DNA of 64,000 nt from Microcoleus sp. FACHB-831 (GTDB lineage Bacteria; Cyanobacteriota; Cyanobacteriia; Cyanobacteriales; FACHB-T130): the NCBI RefSeq assembly GCF_014695585.1, contig NZ_JACJON010000026.1, positions 1-64,000 on the forward strand, given 5' to 3'. This document shows positions 7,421-16,121 of this stretch, piece after piece. Under the pieces are notes generated by a model. The model did no database searches. It had not been told where the DNA came from and was given only the letters and a program-made list of their open reading frames with translations. Numbering within the stretch: the first letter of the stretch is position 1; every line of letters begins with the position of its first letter. The translations under genes and the position numbers were made by a program.

Positions 7421-9367
7421 TTAGAGCAAAACTTGATAAACTTCTGTGACCTGAGTCCGCCCTTTGAGCCTAACGCTGTCGATAAATCGAGTGGGGAATT
7501 GTTCTTGGATATGCTGATAAGTTGCTTGATTAATCAAAATGCGGCAAATACCCCCATCAATTGATTTGTTATAGCTTTCTAACCGCGCTGCCACATTAAC
7601 GCTATCTCCAATGGTTGTATAGTCTACTCTTTGGGAACAGCCGAGGCTACCAGTTACGACCGTTCCTGTGGCAATACCGACTCGCATGGCGGTGGTGGGG
7701 CGTCCTTGAACGAGCCATTGCTTATTAAGAGTTTGAAGGGCTTTAGCCATGTCTTTGGCGCACCGAACGGCGGCGATCGCATCTTTGGCTATCTCTTCGG
7801 GCGTAGTTCTAGCAATAGGGACGCCGAAAACGGCCATAATCGCATCGCCAATAAATTTATCAACAACACCACCATGAGCCAAAACCAGCCCACCCATCGC
7901 CTCCATATACTGATTGAGCCACGACATCAGCGTTTTTGGATCGGTTTCTTCGGTAATTGTTGTAAAACCTTTCAAGTCTGCAAATAGCACCGTTGCAGTC
8001 ATTTGACGCCCCAAGAGTCGTCCTTGTTCTAACAATTGATCGCGATCGCGCCAAATAGCTTTAGCAATGGCTGGAGTTACGTGACGCCCAAACAAATGCA
8101 TCACCATTTGTCGATCTTGGCGCTCTAATTGTGCAGTGTAACCAACGATCGCAGTAGTAGCTCCAATTAAAGCCAGCAACGGCGGTACGACCGGAATCCA
8201 CCAACTGCTAAGAAAAAGCACATAGGAAGTAGCGATCAGCGCCCCAGCCGCTAGTATTAGACCAATACTTAGTTGTAACAGCGAGTAGTTGCGATCGCCG
8301 TCAGGACGAACAGCCCAACTCAAAGCCGCACCGATACCAGACCACAGAAAAATCCAGGAAATTTCTAACGATTCTGACCAAGTTTGGATTAACGGACGCC
8401 CTTCTAAAGCTGCACTTAAAATTGTTGCGGCGAGATGAGCTTGAAGTACAACACCAGGAGTTTGTTCGGGCAAAGTTCTTAGACCGCTACTGTAGGGAAT
8501 GTAGAAGAGATCGTTCAAACTCGGAGCAACAGCGCCAATTAAAACAATGCGATCGCGCATCATTGATGCTGGTACTTTATCTTCCAAAACATCCCTTAGC
8601 GAAACCATATCAAACGGCGCAGCACCGTTGAAATTCAACATAATTTGGTAGCCACCAGCATCCGCTCGTACATAGCCACCATCATTCGCCTCAAAAGGCA
8701 CAAATACAGCCTTACCTAGCTGCAAAAAATCATTTTTAGCATATTCGGGAGTAATACCTTCAGCCTCCAGATAAATACCAGCCAGACGAAGGCCAAAACT
8801 AGGTAAAGCAGGCTCATTATTAGGCGTTACAAACAGCAAGCCGCGACGGATTTTGCCATCTCCATCAGGCACAATATCATTAGCGCCCACTTGATCTAAC
8901 TTGCTTAACAGAGGTGGCGGGGCGACAGTACTGCTTTTGTTATCGGCAACTTTTTTTTCAATTCCAATTAGATTAGGCGTGGATTTAAAGACTTTTTCTA
9001 AATTTTGAGTACCGGGGGGAACGGGCAAATCTCGATAGATATCTAGGCCAATTGCTCTAGGCTTTTGTGCTTTTATTTTTTCCAGCATTTTAGCCATATC
9101 AGCATCGCTTGCAGGCCACTTTCCCACATAACGAATATCGGGTTCGTGAATACCAACAATCAAAATGCGCTTTTGCATTGGATCGGAGGGACGCCAGCGA
9201 AAAAATTGATCGAGAGTTGCCCATTCCCAGGACTGCAAAAGACCAGCAAAGCGGAAAGCAATAACGATTCCAGCAACACCACTAGCAGCGATCGCGCATC
9301 CACGACGCGAGGCGATCGCGCTTCCCCGCTGTAGCCAAATTTTCTGTTTCAGATGCTTGGCCCCCAT
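7421..9367 (-). CDS. CHASE2-domain class III adenylate cyclase (copy 1)
   Basis: The 648-residue protein has an N-terminal membrane helix (about 25-45) and an extracytoplasmic CHASE2 sensor (about 50-320, with ILIVGIHEPDI and AIGLDIYRDLP). Three membrane helices follow (about 335-420), then a cytoplasmic class III cyclase domain (about 455-640). The metal-binding Asp residues D464 (VLFADLKGFT) and D508 (DKFIGDAIMA) are present, as is the transition-state motif VNVAARLE. The base-reading residues Lys504 and Thr584 are the Lys/Thr pair known from cyanobacterial adenylate cyclases, so ATP to cAMP is predicted. It lies between the haemagglutinin-like gene and DUF928. The ligand of the CHASE2 domain is unknown. 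Confidence 0.9.
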   Translation of the reverse strand: MGAKHLKQKIWLQRGSAIASRRGCAIAASGVAGIVIAFRFAGLLQSWEWATLDQFFRWRPSDPMQKRILIVGIHEPDIRYVGKWPASDADMAKMLEKIKAQKPRAIGLDIYRDLPVPPGTQNLEKVFKSTPNLIGIEKKVADNKSSTVAPPPLLSKLDQVGANDIVPDGDGKIRRGLLFVTPNNEPALPSFGLRLAGIYLEAEGITPEYAKNDFLQLGKAVFVPFEANDGGYVRADAGGYQIMLNFNGAAPFDMVSLRDVLEDKVPASMMRDRIVLIGAVAPSLNDLFYIPYSSGLRTLPEQTPGVVLQAHLAATILSAALEGRPLIQTWSESLEISWIFLWSGIGAALSWAVRPDGDRNYSLLQLSIGLILAAGALIATSYVLFLSSWWIPVVPPLLALIGATTAIVGYTAQLERQDRQMVMHLFGRHVTPAIAKAIWRDRDQLLEQGRLLGRQMTATVLFADLKGFTTITEETDPKTLMSWLNQYMEAMGGLVLAHGGVVDKFIGDAIMAVFGVPIARTTPEEIAKDAIAAVRCAKDMAKALQTLNKQWLVQGRPTTAMRVGIATGTVVTGSLGCSQRVDYTTIGDSVNVAARLESYNKSIDGGICRILINQATYQHIQEQFPTRFIDSVRLKGRTQVTEVYQVLL

Positions 9368-9682
9368 AATGCTTTCAGCTATAAGAATTTTAAACTTTCA
9401 GAGGGAATACTTTTCCACTAAATCTGTAACTGTTCAGGAAAAACCTCAAATCTTATTTAATTAAAAACTCCGCAAAAAGCGAATACTTGGTATTTTACTC
9501 TATCTGTAACTATAGCCATAAACCATCATTTTTCCAACTTCCTCTTCTACTCTTTCCTTCGCGTCCTAACGGCTAGCTCCTAACGCGCTTCGCTTTGCTA
9601 ACGTTTCGCGGACGTGGTTCCTTATAAAAACTTTTTCTCCAAATTAACTAACGCTGCTATAGTATGAATAAAGTAATTCCTA
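9368..9682. other. Intergenic stretch with a palindromic mini-repeat
   Basis: No gene is seen. Around 9555-9620 is a GC-rich run made of overlapping short palindromes (CTAACGGCTAGCTCCTAACG, then CGCTTCGCTTTGCTAACG). This is typical of dispersed cyanobacterial hairpin repeats. Confidence 0.4.
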
Positions 9683-12256
9683 CTATAAATTACACGTTAA
9701 CTTTTCTGCGGATTCAACAGCCATCAACTGTCGATTAGTTCCTAAAATGACCCGGCCATCAGCCCCCGCGCTCATACCTTGTGCCTCTTGGATAGTAGAA
9801 TTTTCCAAGCGATTAACTTTCGACTCCTCTACACTATCGCGATCGCTCCTAACAGCGCTGCTGCGTGACGAAATCGCCTCAACATCAGTTACCGCATAAG
9901 AACCAGTAAAAGCACCATACGGCGTAGAAGGCAAACCACCAGTACCAGTAACAGTAAAGCTGCCGCGTTCAAAATTACGACGCGCCAAACAACTATCAGC
10001 AACTAATTGATCGGGGCTAACAAATTCTTCTTCTAGGGGCGCCAGCGAACCTTGAACATCATTTACCTCTGTATTAATATTGACAACGCCATTAATTCCC
10101 AAAGTAGAACTAGCGGTAATTTTGCTATTAGGAGCTATAAAAAAACCGAGTGAGTTGATTTTAATATTTCCCCCATTTCCCTCGTAGGCATTAGCAGTAA
10201 TATTGCTATTTTCCAGAGCAACAACTACATCGGTGTCTATACTAATATTTCCCCCGTTGCCACTACCACCAGCTTCGGCAGAGATGATACTGTTGCGACG
10301 CAGTTGTAAAGATTGGGTTTCTAGGCGAACATTCCCTCCTTCCCCTGCTACAGTTGTAGCGGCGGCGATACTTCCTCCGTTATCCATATCAATTGAATTA
10401 GCCACAACTTTTATATCCCCTGCATCTCCCGTTTCTCGACTGCGAACGCTTAATCTACCCCCATCTTGGAGAAGCAATCTATTAGTTTCTACGGTAAGAT
10501 TTCCCCCTTTCCCAGCTCCTGAAGTACCGTTAGACAAGGCGCTGAGAGCTTGGCCATCCGGGGAACTGCCGATTAATTCTACAGATTCGGAAGCCTTAAC
10601 ACTTACATCTCCTCCTTGCCCTTTACCAAAAGTATTAGCTGCGATCGCTGCTCCTTCTAACACCTCTAGTCGCCCAGTTACTACCTGCAAATTTCCAGCA
10701 TTTCCAGTTGCTAAGGTGCTGCTATAAAACCCAGTAAGCAAACGAGTATTTGGCGGAATAGAAACTGGATTGCTACCAGTCAATTGAACTGATTCGGCTG
10801 CATTTACATTCAAATTTCCAGCTCGTCCCGCTCCCAAACTAGCAGTAGTCAGGGTTGCGTTATCCGCAGCCGAAAACCGCTGTGTATTAATAGTTAAATT
10901 TCCAGCATCTCCAGTGTTGCCAGTCCCGGTTAATAAAGAGGATGCTTTTAAATCTACAGATCTAGAAGCATTAACAGTTAAATGACCTCCCTTACCTGGC
11001 CCAAAAGTAGAAGTAGCTATAAATGCGCCATTACTAGCACTAAAAGCAGGCGTATTAATGACTACATCTCCAGCCGCGCCAGTACCAAAACTAGCAGTAA
11101 ATAATCCATTGCGGAGGCTTTCTGGCTGGATAGTTCCTGTTGAAAACTTGATGGTGTCTTCTACATATTTTCCAGTTCCAGTCAGTTCTACCGACTCCAT
11201 CGCGTTGACTGTGAGCATACCTCCCGGTTGCGAACCTAGAGTTAGTGCTGTCAGGCGGGAATCTTCGCGGAGTCGGAGCGATCGCGCCTGCACTTGGATA
11301 TCGCCTCCCCTAGCGCCGCTGACATCAACTGTCGCTCGCTCGGATAACTGCACGTCCTGGAAGTTTTGCACGCCTGGATAGCTTAGTACCCAGCCATTAG
11401 CTGTTTGGTTTAGGTTGACTAAACCCATACCTGCAACGCCGCCTAGCTCAACCCGTCCGCTTGGTGCTGACACTCTGCCTCCTTGCAAGGTTACTTCACC
11501 TCCCACAAGTGCTAAGGTTTTCCCAGGAGTGACTAAATTTGCTCCCTGCACCCGTATAGCACCGGGATTGCTGCCAAATTGCACTCCAGAGGGAGCGCTT
11601 ACCGTCAGCAGAGGTGAAGATTCGGATAAATTGGCGCTGAACTGGTTGCGATCGCTAAAGACTATGCTGCTGGCTGTACTGGCGAAAAACGACCCTTTCA
11701 CGTCGAGACGAGCAGTTGTGCCAAATAAGATGCCGTTGGGGTTAATTAGAAATAAGTTGGCTTCGCCATTAACACCAAGCGTCCCCAAAATATTAGATGG
11801 GTTAGCGCCAGTCACCCGCGTGAGAATGTTTTCAATGCCAGCAGGTGAGGAAAAATAAATTCGCTGTCCTGGGTTGATATTAAATTGTAGAAAACTGTGG
11901 AAGAGGTTAGCACCTCTAAATGCTCCGCCATCGATGCGATCGCTCTGTCGATTATTGATAAGTACGCTAGGAGTAACAATAGAACTTTCACTCCCCAAAG
12001 TCGTATCAGGCACTAACTGAGCGAATGCACCACCTTCAGCCAGTAAAAAGTAAAAAGGCAAAAGCAGAAAGCCATAAATCTTCTGTTTTGCCTTATTGAT
12101 ACCATTTGGGTTTAATCTGGCTGCATTTGAAGAGCGGAGATTTCCTACTGGTAAGACGTTTCCAATCCAAAATCCAAAATCCAAAATCCAAAATGGTATG
12201 ACTCGCTCTAACTTTGGCTTTGAGCGATCGCGCCTAGCCGATGTTTGCTGTGACAA
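9683..12256 (-). CDS. Filamentous-haemagglutinin-type two-partner secreted protein
   Basis: The 857-residue ORF encodes a TpsA-like exoprotein. The TPS secretion domain is at about residues 85-270 and holds the hallmark NPNGILFG near residue 172. A long beta-helix follows, with repeated GNxGxLxxxT/V turns up to about 750. A C-terminal signature (DSCLARRNFERGSF, then TPYGAF) is shared by cyanobacterial relatives. A signal peptide-like segment IYGFLLLPFYFLLAEGGAFA ends near residue 80, but about 55 residues precede it. Part of these (FWILDFGFW) is translated from a heptamer repeat at 12164-12195. The true start may therefore lie downstream at a non-ATG codon. No TpsB transporter gene is in the window. 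Confidence 0.85.
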   Translation of the reverse strand: MSQQTSARRDRSKPKLERVIPFWILDFGFWIGNVLPVGNLRSSNAARLNPNGINKAKQKIYGFLLLPFYFLLAEGGAFAQLVPDTTLGSESSIVTPSVLINNRQSDRIDGGAFRGANLFHSFLQFNINPGQRIYFSSPAGIENILTRVTGANPSNILGTLGVNGEANLFLINPNGILFGTTARLDVKGSFFASTASSIVFSDRNQFSANLSESSPLLTVSAPSGVQFGSNPGAIRVQGANLVTPGKTLALVGGEVTLQGGRVSAPSGRVELGGVAGMGLVNLNQTANGWVLSYPGVQNFQDVQLSERATVDVSGARGGDIQVQARSLRLREDSRLTALTLGSQPGGMLTVNAMESVELTGTGKYVEDTIKFSTGTIQPESLRNGLFTASFGTGAAGDVVINTPAFSASNGAFIATSTFGPGKGGHLTVNASRSVDLKASSLLTGTGNTGDAGNLTINTQRFSAADNATLTTASLGAGRAGNLNVNAAESVQLTGSNPVSIPPNTRLLTGFYSSTLATGNAGNLQVVTGRLEVLEGAAIAANTFGKGQGGDVSVKASESVELIGSSPDGQALSALSNGTSGAGKGGNLTVETNRLLLQDGGRLSVRSRETGDAGDIKVVANSIDMDNGGSIAAATTVAGEGGNVRLETQSLQLRRNSIISAEAGGSGNGGNISIDTDVVVALENSNITANAYEGNGGNIKINSLGFFIAPNSKITASSTLGINGVVNINTEVNDVQGSLAPLEEEFVSPDQLVADSCLARRNFERGSFTVTGTGGLPSTPYGAFTGSYAVTDVEAISSRSSAVRSDRDSVEESKVNRLENSTIQEAQGMSAGADGRVILGTNRQLMAVESAEKLTCNL
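12164..12195. repeat. Heptanucleotide repeat AATCCAA x4
   Basis: Four perfect head-to-tail copies of AATCCAA lie inside or at the 5' end of the haemagglutinin-like ORF. The same unit recurs at 21862-21922, 40124-40155 and 56291-56316. Confidence 0.9.
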
Positions 12257-12558
12257 CTTTCGTTCCCCACCTCTTCACCCCTAGTTTGGATTTTTTAGGA
12301 TGAATTTCTATCTGCCGAAGGTGTTAGAAACTACAAATGCCACCAATCTGACCTGCTCAGACCTATCCCCCATCTCCCTTAAAAAGGAGGGAACCACGAA
12401 TTATTTTAAATCTCGCTTTTTAAGGATGATTTTGGGGGATCTAAATTGTTTATAAACAGTCTCTTAGAAACTGCTAAGGCCGTTGAGCAGTAAAAGTTTT
12501 ACCATTCGGTATTGCATATTTACTTGAATTAATAATTCTAGCGTATTCCCGTAAAATC
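12257..12558. other. Intergenic stretch with small inverted repeats
   Basis: No gene is seen. It contains a CTCCCTT/AAGGAG inverted repeat near 12376-12391 and a related T-rich block to 12440 that may terminate or attenuate transcripts. Confidence 0.35.
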
Positions 12559-13095
12559 CTAGCGACGGGCACTATTAAGAGTGATGCGATAAATTTGTTG
12601 TTCTGGTGACAGATTACAATCAGAAATCGGCTCATTCGGTGGGCAATTCGCGCCTGGGGCTGGCTCCCACTCTACCATTAATAACGATAAACTATTACCT
12701 TTGCGGAAACCCATCCCAGCCCCTGTAGGGCCATCCGCTGCGTATTGAGGGTCTTCTTTCCAGCCCTGTTTAATTAGCATTGCTTTAAGATTATTAGCAA
12801 CATCGCGCAGTTCGTTAAAATTGCGTCCATTTCCGGTTGCTGCGATTTTGCAGCCCATCCCTTGTCCGTTGTTTATATAGTCTTTAAAAGATGCTCGTGT
12901 AAGAGTCGCTTTAACTTTAAGAGTTTGTGACATTTGCGATCGCAGTTGGTTGCAGGTGTTAGCGGGCAATGGTTGAAAGCGTCTTGCTGAAGCCTGCGAA
13001 ACTAAAGTAGAGGCAGTTGTTGATTGAGATACCGCGAAGGACATCGTGCAAGCGATCGCAGCCAAGACAGTATATTTCAGGCAGTTTTTACCCAT
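12559..13095 (-). CDS. Small secreted protein of unknown function
   Basis: The 178-residue protein starts with a typical signal peptide (basic GKNCLKY, hydrophobic core LAAIACTMSFAV, cleavage near TAS). The mature part has cysteines at about 48, 81, 151 and 160 that could form disulfides. It contains an LRDVANNLKAMLIKQGW helix and a GMGFRKGNSLSLLMVEWEP strand pair, reminiscent of small ligand- or inhibitor-like folds. I do not recognise a family. It sits between cyclase copy 2 and the haemagglutinin-like gene on the same strand. Export together with the FecR and haemagglutinin proteins suggests an envelope role, which is inference. Confidence 0.7.
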   Translation of the reverse strand: MGKNCLKYTVLAAIACTMSFAVSQSTTASTLVSQASARRFQPLPANTCNQLRSQMSQTLKVKATLTRASFKDYINNGQGMGCKIAATGNGRNFNELRDVANNLKAMLIKQGWKEDPQYAADGPTGAGMGFRKGNSLSLLMVEWEPAPGANCPPNEPISDCNLSPEQQIYRITLNSARR

Positions 13096-13229
13096 TGTTT
13101 AATTCTCTATTTTGGTTTACTTCCTTGATTAATTAAAGCTTCATTGCCACAGCAAAAATTCCGCAAAAATTTCACCTTGATTCTAAGATTCCCGACTTCT
13201 TAGATAAGTCGGGGATCTGAAAGACGCCT

Positions 13230-15053
13230 TTACCTTTTGCCTAAAATAGCGCAAATAACTGTTTCGCGTTCTCTACCTCGTAATTGGATAGTTTTAATCG
13301 GTCGCACGTAATAGCGATCGCGCACGTAGGCATAAGTTTCAGCACTCATTAGCACGCGATAGGGGTTGCCCGCTTTTACCTCTTTGTTCATCGCTTCAAG
13401 TCGAGCCGCGACGTTGACAGTATCTCCCAAAATAGAATAACTTATACGGCGAGAACCACCGACACTGCCAGCAATAACCGGGCCAGTATGAATGCCAATT
13501 CCAAATTCAATAATTGGCTTGCCTTCAACCTTAAAACGCTGGTTTAGCTGTTGTAATTGTTCGTGCATTGCCAGACAAGCAGCGATCGCATTCAGAGCAT
13601 CTTGCTTAATGTCTTCTTCTTTGCTACGAGCGAAGGGAATGCCAAAAACGGCCATGATTGCATCCCCAATATATTTATCAATCACGCCGTTATTGTCCAT
13701 AATGCATTCGCTCATAGCGTCCAGATACTGGTTGAGCCAGTTGAGCAATTCGCGTGGTTGTAATTTCTCCGAAATAGTAGTAAAACCTCGAATATCCATA
13801 AACAGAACGGTCGCTACCATTTCTTGGGCTTGCAACTCGCCGTTTTGGATAATTTCCTCTTTGCGCTGCCAAATTAAACTGGCAGTTTCAGGAGCAACGT
13901 GTTTTTCAAACAACTTCATCAATTGTTGTTTTTCTTGCTGTTCTCGCAACTGCACGATCGCGCCAGCTAATAGCATCGTACCGATGGGTGCAGCAGTTGG
14001 AATAAACCAGCGTCCAAACGTGAATAACAAAATGGCGATCGCCAACCATGTTACGGGCAAAAGTCCTAAAGTTAGCACTCGTCCCCTTGGCCCCTGCTTT
14101 AACAACAGCCAGCTAGTAGCGCTCCCTATAATAAGCAACAAAAGCAATACTCCCGACTGCGGTACGGGTTGTAGCAGTCGGTCATTTAGCAAGTTATCAA
14201 TCACAGCAGCATGAAGGTAGATCCCTGATGTCGGGGGAGTTTGATTGAGCGGTGTCACTAGCGTATCAACTCCCGTAGCCGTGATGCCCACTAAAACAAA
14301 TTTTTCGGCAAAGGCGTCTTTAGGAACTCTGCCTTCAACCACATCCACAAAAGAATAAGTGGGCGCATCTTGCGTGTTTCCGGGCCAATTGATCAATACG
14401 CGCTGGAACTCAGCAGAGCGATCGCCCAAGGCTAAAGGCTGTTCTGGCTTTCCCGTCTGTAGTTGTTTGTTGTCGTTATAAACTTGAAGCATCGCCACGC
14501 CCAGCGACGGCAACCCGCGAGCAAATAGCGTGGCGCTGCGGCTAATACCATCTGTATCCGCTTGGTGCAAAATATGACCTTCAGCGGCGGCGGCTTCTTG
14601 TAAGTTGGGTATAGTTGCCAGCGGTATTCCCCTGTCATCCCAAGCCCTAGCCAGAACTACATTCCCCTTGGCAAACATGGCATCTGCAAATTGAGCATCT
14701 TGGGGGCTGGGTTCGGCAAATAAAATATCAAAACCAATAACTGCTGGCGGCGACGCTTCTAGAGATTGGAGTAACTTGGTATAGCGATCGCGCGTCCAAG
14801 GAAATCGCCCGTACTTCCGCAAACTCGCTTCGTCAATCGCAACTACAACCACCCGTTTATCCCAATTTGGCTTAGGCAAAACTCCTATATTGCGAACTTG
14901 GAACAGCGTGTTATATCCCAGGTTTTCTAGCGGTTGCAATAAGCCCAACTGCCACGCGCAGATTGATATAACACTAGCGATCGCTCCTGGTAGAAGGGAC
15001 GGATTGCGGGAGAAATAACGCTGGAAACGAGCCACCACTAATTTAGTTGCCAC
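13230..15053 (-). CDS. CHASE2-domain class III adenylate cyclase (copy 2)
   Basis: The 607-residue protein has an N-terminal helix (about 22-42), a CHASE2 domain (about 45-290: RVVVVAIDEASLRKYG, PAVIGFDILF), two or three helices (about 300-370) and a cyclase domain (about 410-600). VLFMDIRGFTTIS and DKYIGDAIMAVFG hold the metal-binding Asp residues, and VNVAARLE is intact. The first base-reading residue is Lys. The second, after Tyr, is Ser540 rather than the Thr found in copy 1. It is closely related to copy 3 and also follows a FecR gene (142 bases upstream). A receptor producing cyclic nucleotide, most likely cAMP, is predicted. Confidence 0.9.
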   Translation of the reverse strand: MATKLVVARFQRYFSRNPSLLPGAIASVISICAWQLGLLQPLENLGYNTLFQVRNIGVLPKPNWDKRVVVVAIDEASLRKYGRFPWTRDRYTKLLQSLEASPPAVIGFDILFAEPSPQDAQFADAMFAKGNVVLARAWDDRGIPLATIPNLQEAAAAEGHILHQADTDGISRSATLFARGLPSLGVAMLQVYNDNKQLQTGKPEQPLALGDRSAEFQRVLINWPGNTQDAPTYSFVDVVEGRVPKDAFAEKFVLVGITATGVDTLVTPLNQTPPTSGIYLHAAVIDNLLNDRLLQPVPQSGVLLLLLIIGSATSWLLLKQGPRGRVLTLGLLPVTWLAIAILLFTFGRWFIPTAAPIGTMLLAGAIVQLREQQEKQQLMKLFEKHVAPETASLIWQRKEEIIQNGELQAQEMVATVLFMDIRGFTTISEKLQPRELLNWLNQYLDAMSECIMDNNGVIDKYIGDAIMAVFGIPFARSKEEDIKQDALNAIAACLAMHEQLQQLNQRFKVEGKPIIEFGIGIHTGPVIAGSVGGSRRISYSILGDTVNVAARLEAMNKEVKAGNPYRVLMSAETYAYVRDRYYVRPIKTIQLRGRERETVICAILGKR

Positions 15054-15195
15054 ATTTTTAGAGCCTTTTGTACAGAAACCGATTGACTCTCTTTTTGAGT
15101 TGTCATTTGTCCCTTATCTGTTGGCGGAACAAATTGATGCATCCTGTACTATGTGCGTCTTGGTATTGCGTACCAATCAGAGTAATAGCTATTTG

Positions 15196-16047
15196 CTAAT
15201 TGTCCTGTTTAGGCCATTTGTTTGTTAAATCGTAATATTCCTCTTTCCCAAGCGGAGTACGAATTACTAGCTTCAAGCTAGAATCCTTTGGCAAAGGCAA
15301 TACCACATTAATTTTACCCTCTCGATTCATCTCTAAGGGTTGGTCGTTCATAAATACCAAATTTAGCGGATCGACTTGACAAATAACTCGGACTTGGTTG
15401 TTTGCCAATCTTGACAAACTTTCCAAAACATATTTTACGTTTTCCTGGTTGGGCTGGGGTCGAGTGGGCGGATCTCCAGGAAAAACTAGGGAAGAATAAC
15501 CACCCGCTAGACTGACAGTTTTTCCTTTAGCAGTGACGGCGACAGCGCCTTCAAGTGTAGAAATTCCAGTTTTACCGTTTGGGCCGACACCGATGCCAAA
15601 TACAGTCCCGCGAACGCCAGCAACACCAACCGGACTGCTAAGTTCGAGGCGGGAATTACGGTTGGTTAGGCGTCGTGCTTGTACCCTTGCCTGTCCTTTG
15701 GGGACTGAAAGCTGAGTAACTCTGCCGCCATTGCGAGTAATGGAAAGATTTTTTACTTGCAGGGTGCTGTTTTCAGAAATATTGACTGTGGCAATGCCAT
15801 TATCTACAGCCAAAACAGCGCTGGAGGCTTTCCCGGTAGCGATCGCGCTCCCAGATGCACTGAGGCGATCGCCCACTTTTGCAGGTCGTCCCTGATATGT
15901 CACCGTCCCTCGAACTTGCTTCACTTCCAGCCACCGACTCGCAGGCACTTGGATATCGCGAGCCAACAGGGGCAAGGCTAAGGTTACTAAAATAGTGGCT
16001 AAGAGCAGCCCTATTAGTCTCGAAGATTGAGGAAGACGCAGTTGCAT
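15196..16047 (-). CDS. Secreted FecR-domain protein (copy 1)
   Basis: The 283-residue protein opens with a signal peptide (LIGLLLATILVTLALPLLA). The FecR-like beta domain follows at about residues 40-185: VRGTVTYQGRPAKVGDRL, SENSTLQVK, then VGVAGVRGTVFGI and STLEGAVAV. A C-terminal beta domain (about 200-275) follows. It lacks the membrane helix and cytoplasmic anti-sigma part of true FecR, and no FecI sigma gene is nearby. It is immediately upstream of CHASE2 cyclase copy 2 and downstream of copy 3, an arrangement repeated with FecR copy 2. A role as a soluble periplasmic partner or ligand-binding module of the cyclase is an inference. Confidence 0.85.
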   Translation of the reverse strand: MQLRLPQSSRLIGLLLATILVTLALPLLARDIQVPASRWLEVKQVRGTVTYQGRPAKVGDRLSASGSAIATGKASSAVLAVDNGIATVNISENSTLQVKNLSITRNGGRVTQLSVPKGQARVQARRLTNRNSRLELSSPVGVAGVRGTVFGIGVGPNGKTGISTLEGAVAVTAKGKTVSLAGGYSSLVFPGDPPTRPQPNQENVKYVLESLSRLANNQVRVICQVDPLNLVFMNDQPLEMNREGKINVVLPLPKDSSLKLVIRTPLGKEEYYDLTNKWPKQDN

Positions 16048-16121
16048 AGTAAAAAAATTAGTTTAAGTAGCTTTTAAACTACATATACCTCATATAGTTT
16101 TCTTACCCGGTTTAGAGGCAA

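Noticed and set aside
10203-11858. Long plus-strand open frames opposite the haemagglutinin-like gene
   Set aside because: They are antisense to a repeat-rich beta-helix gene; serine/proline-rich readings result from its codon pattern.
13492-14214. 240-residue plus frame opposite cyclase copy 2
   Set aside because: It is the antisense of a clearly conserved cyclase; no own family features.
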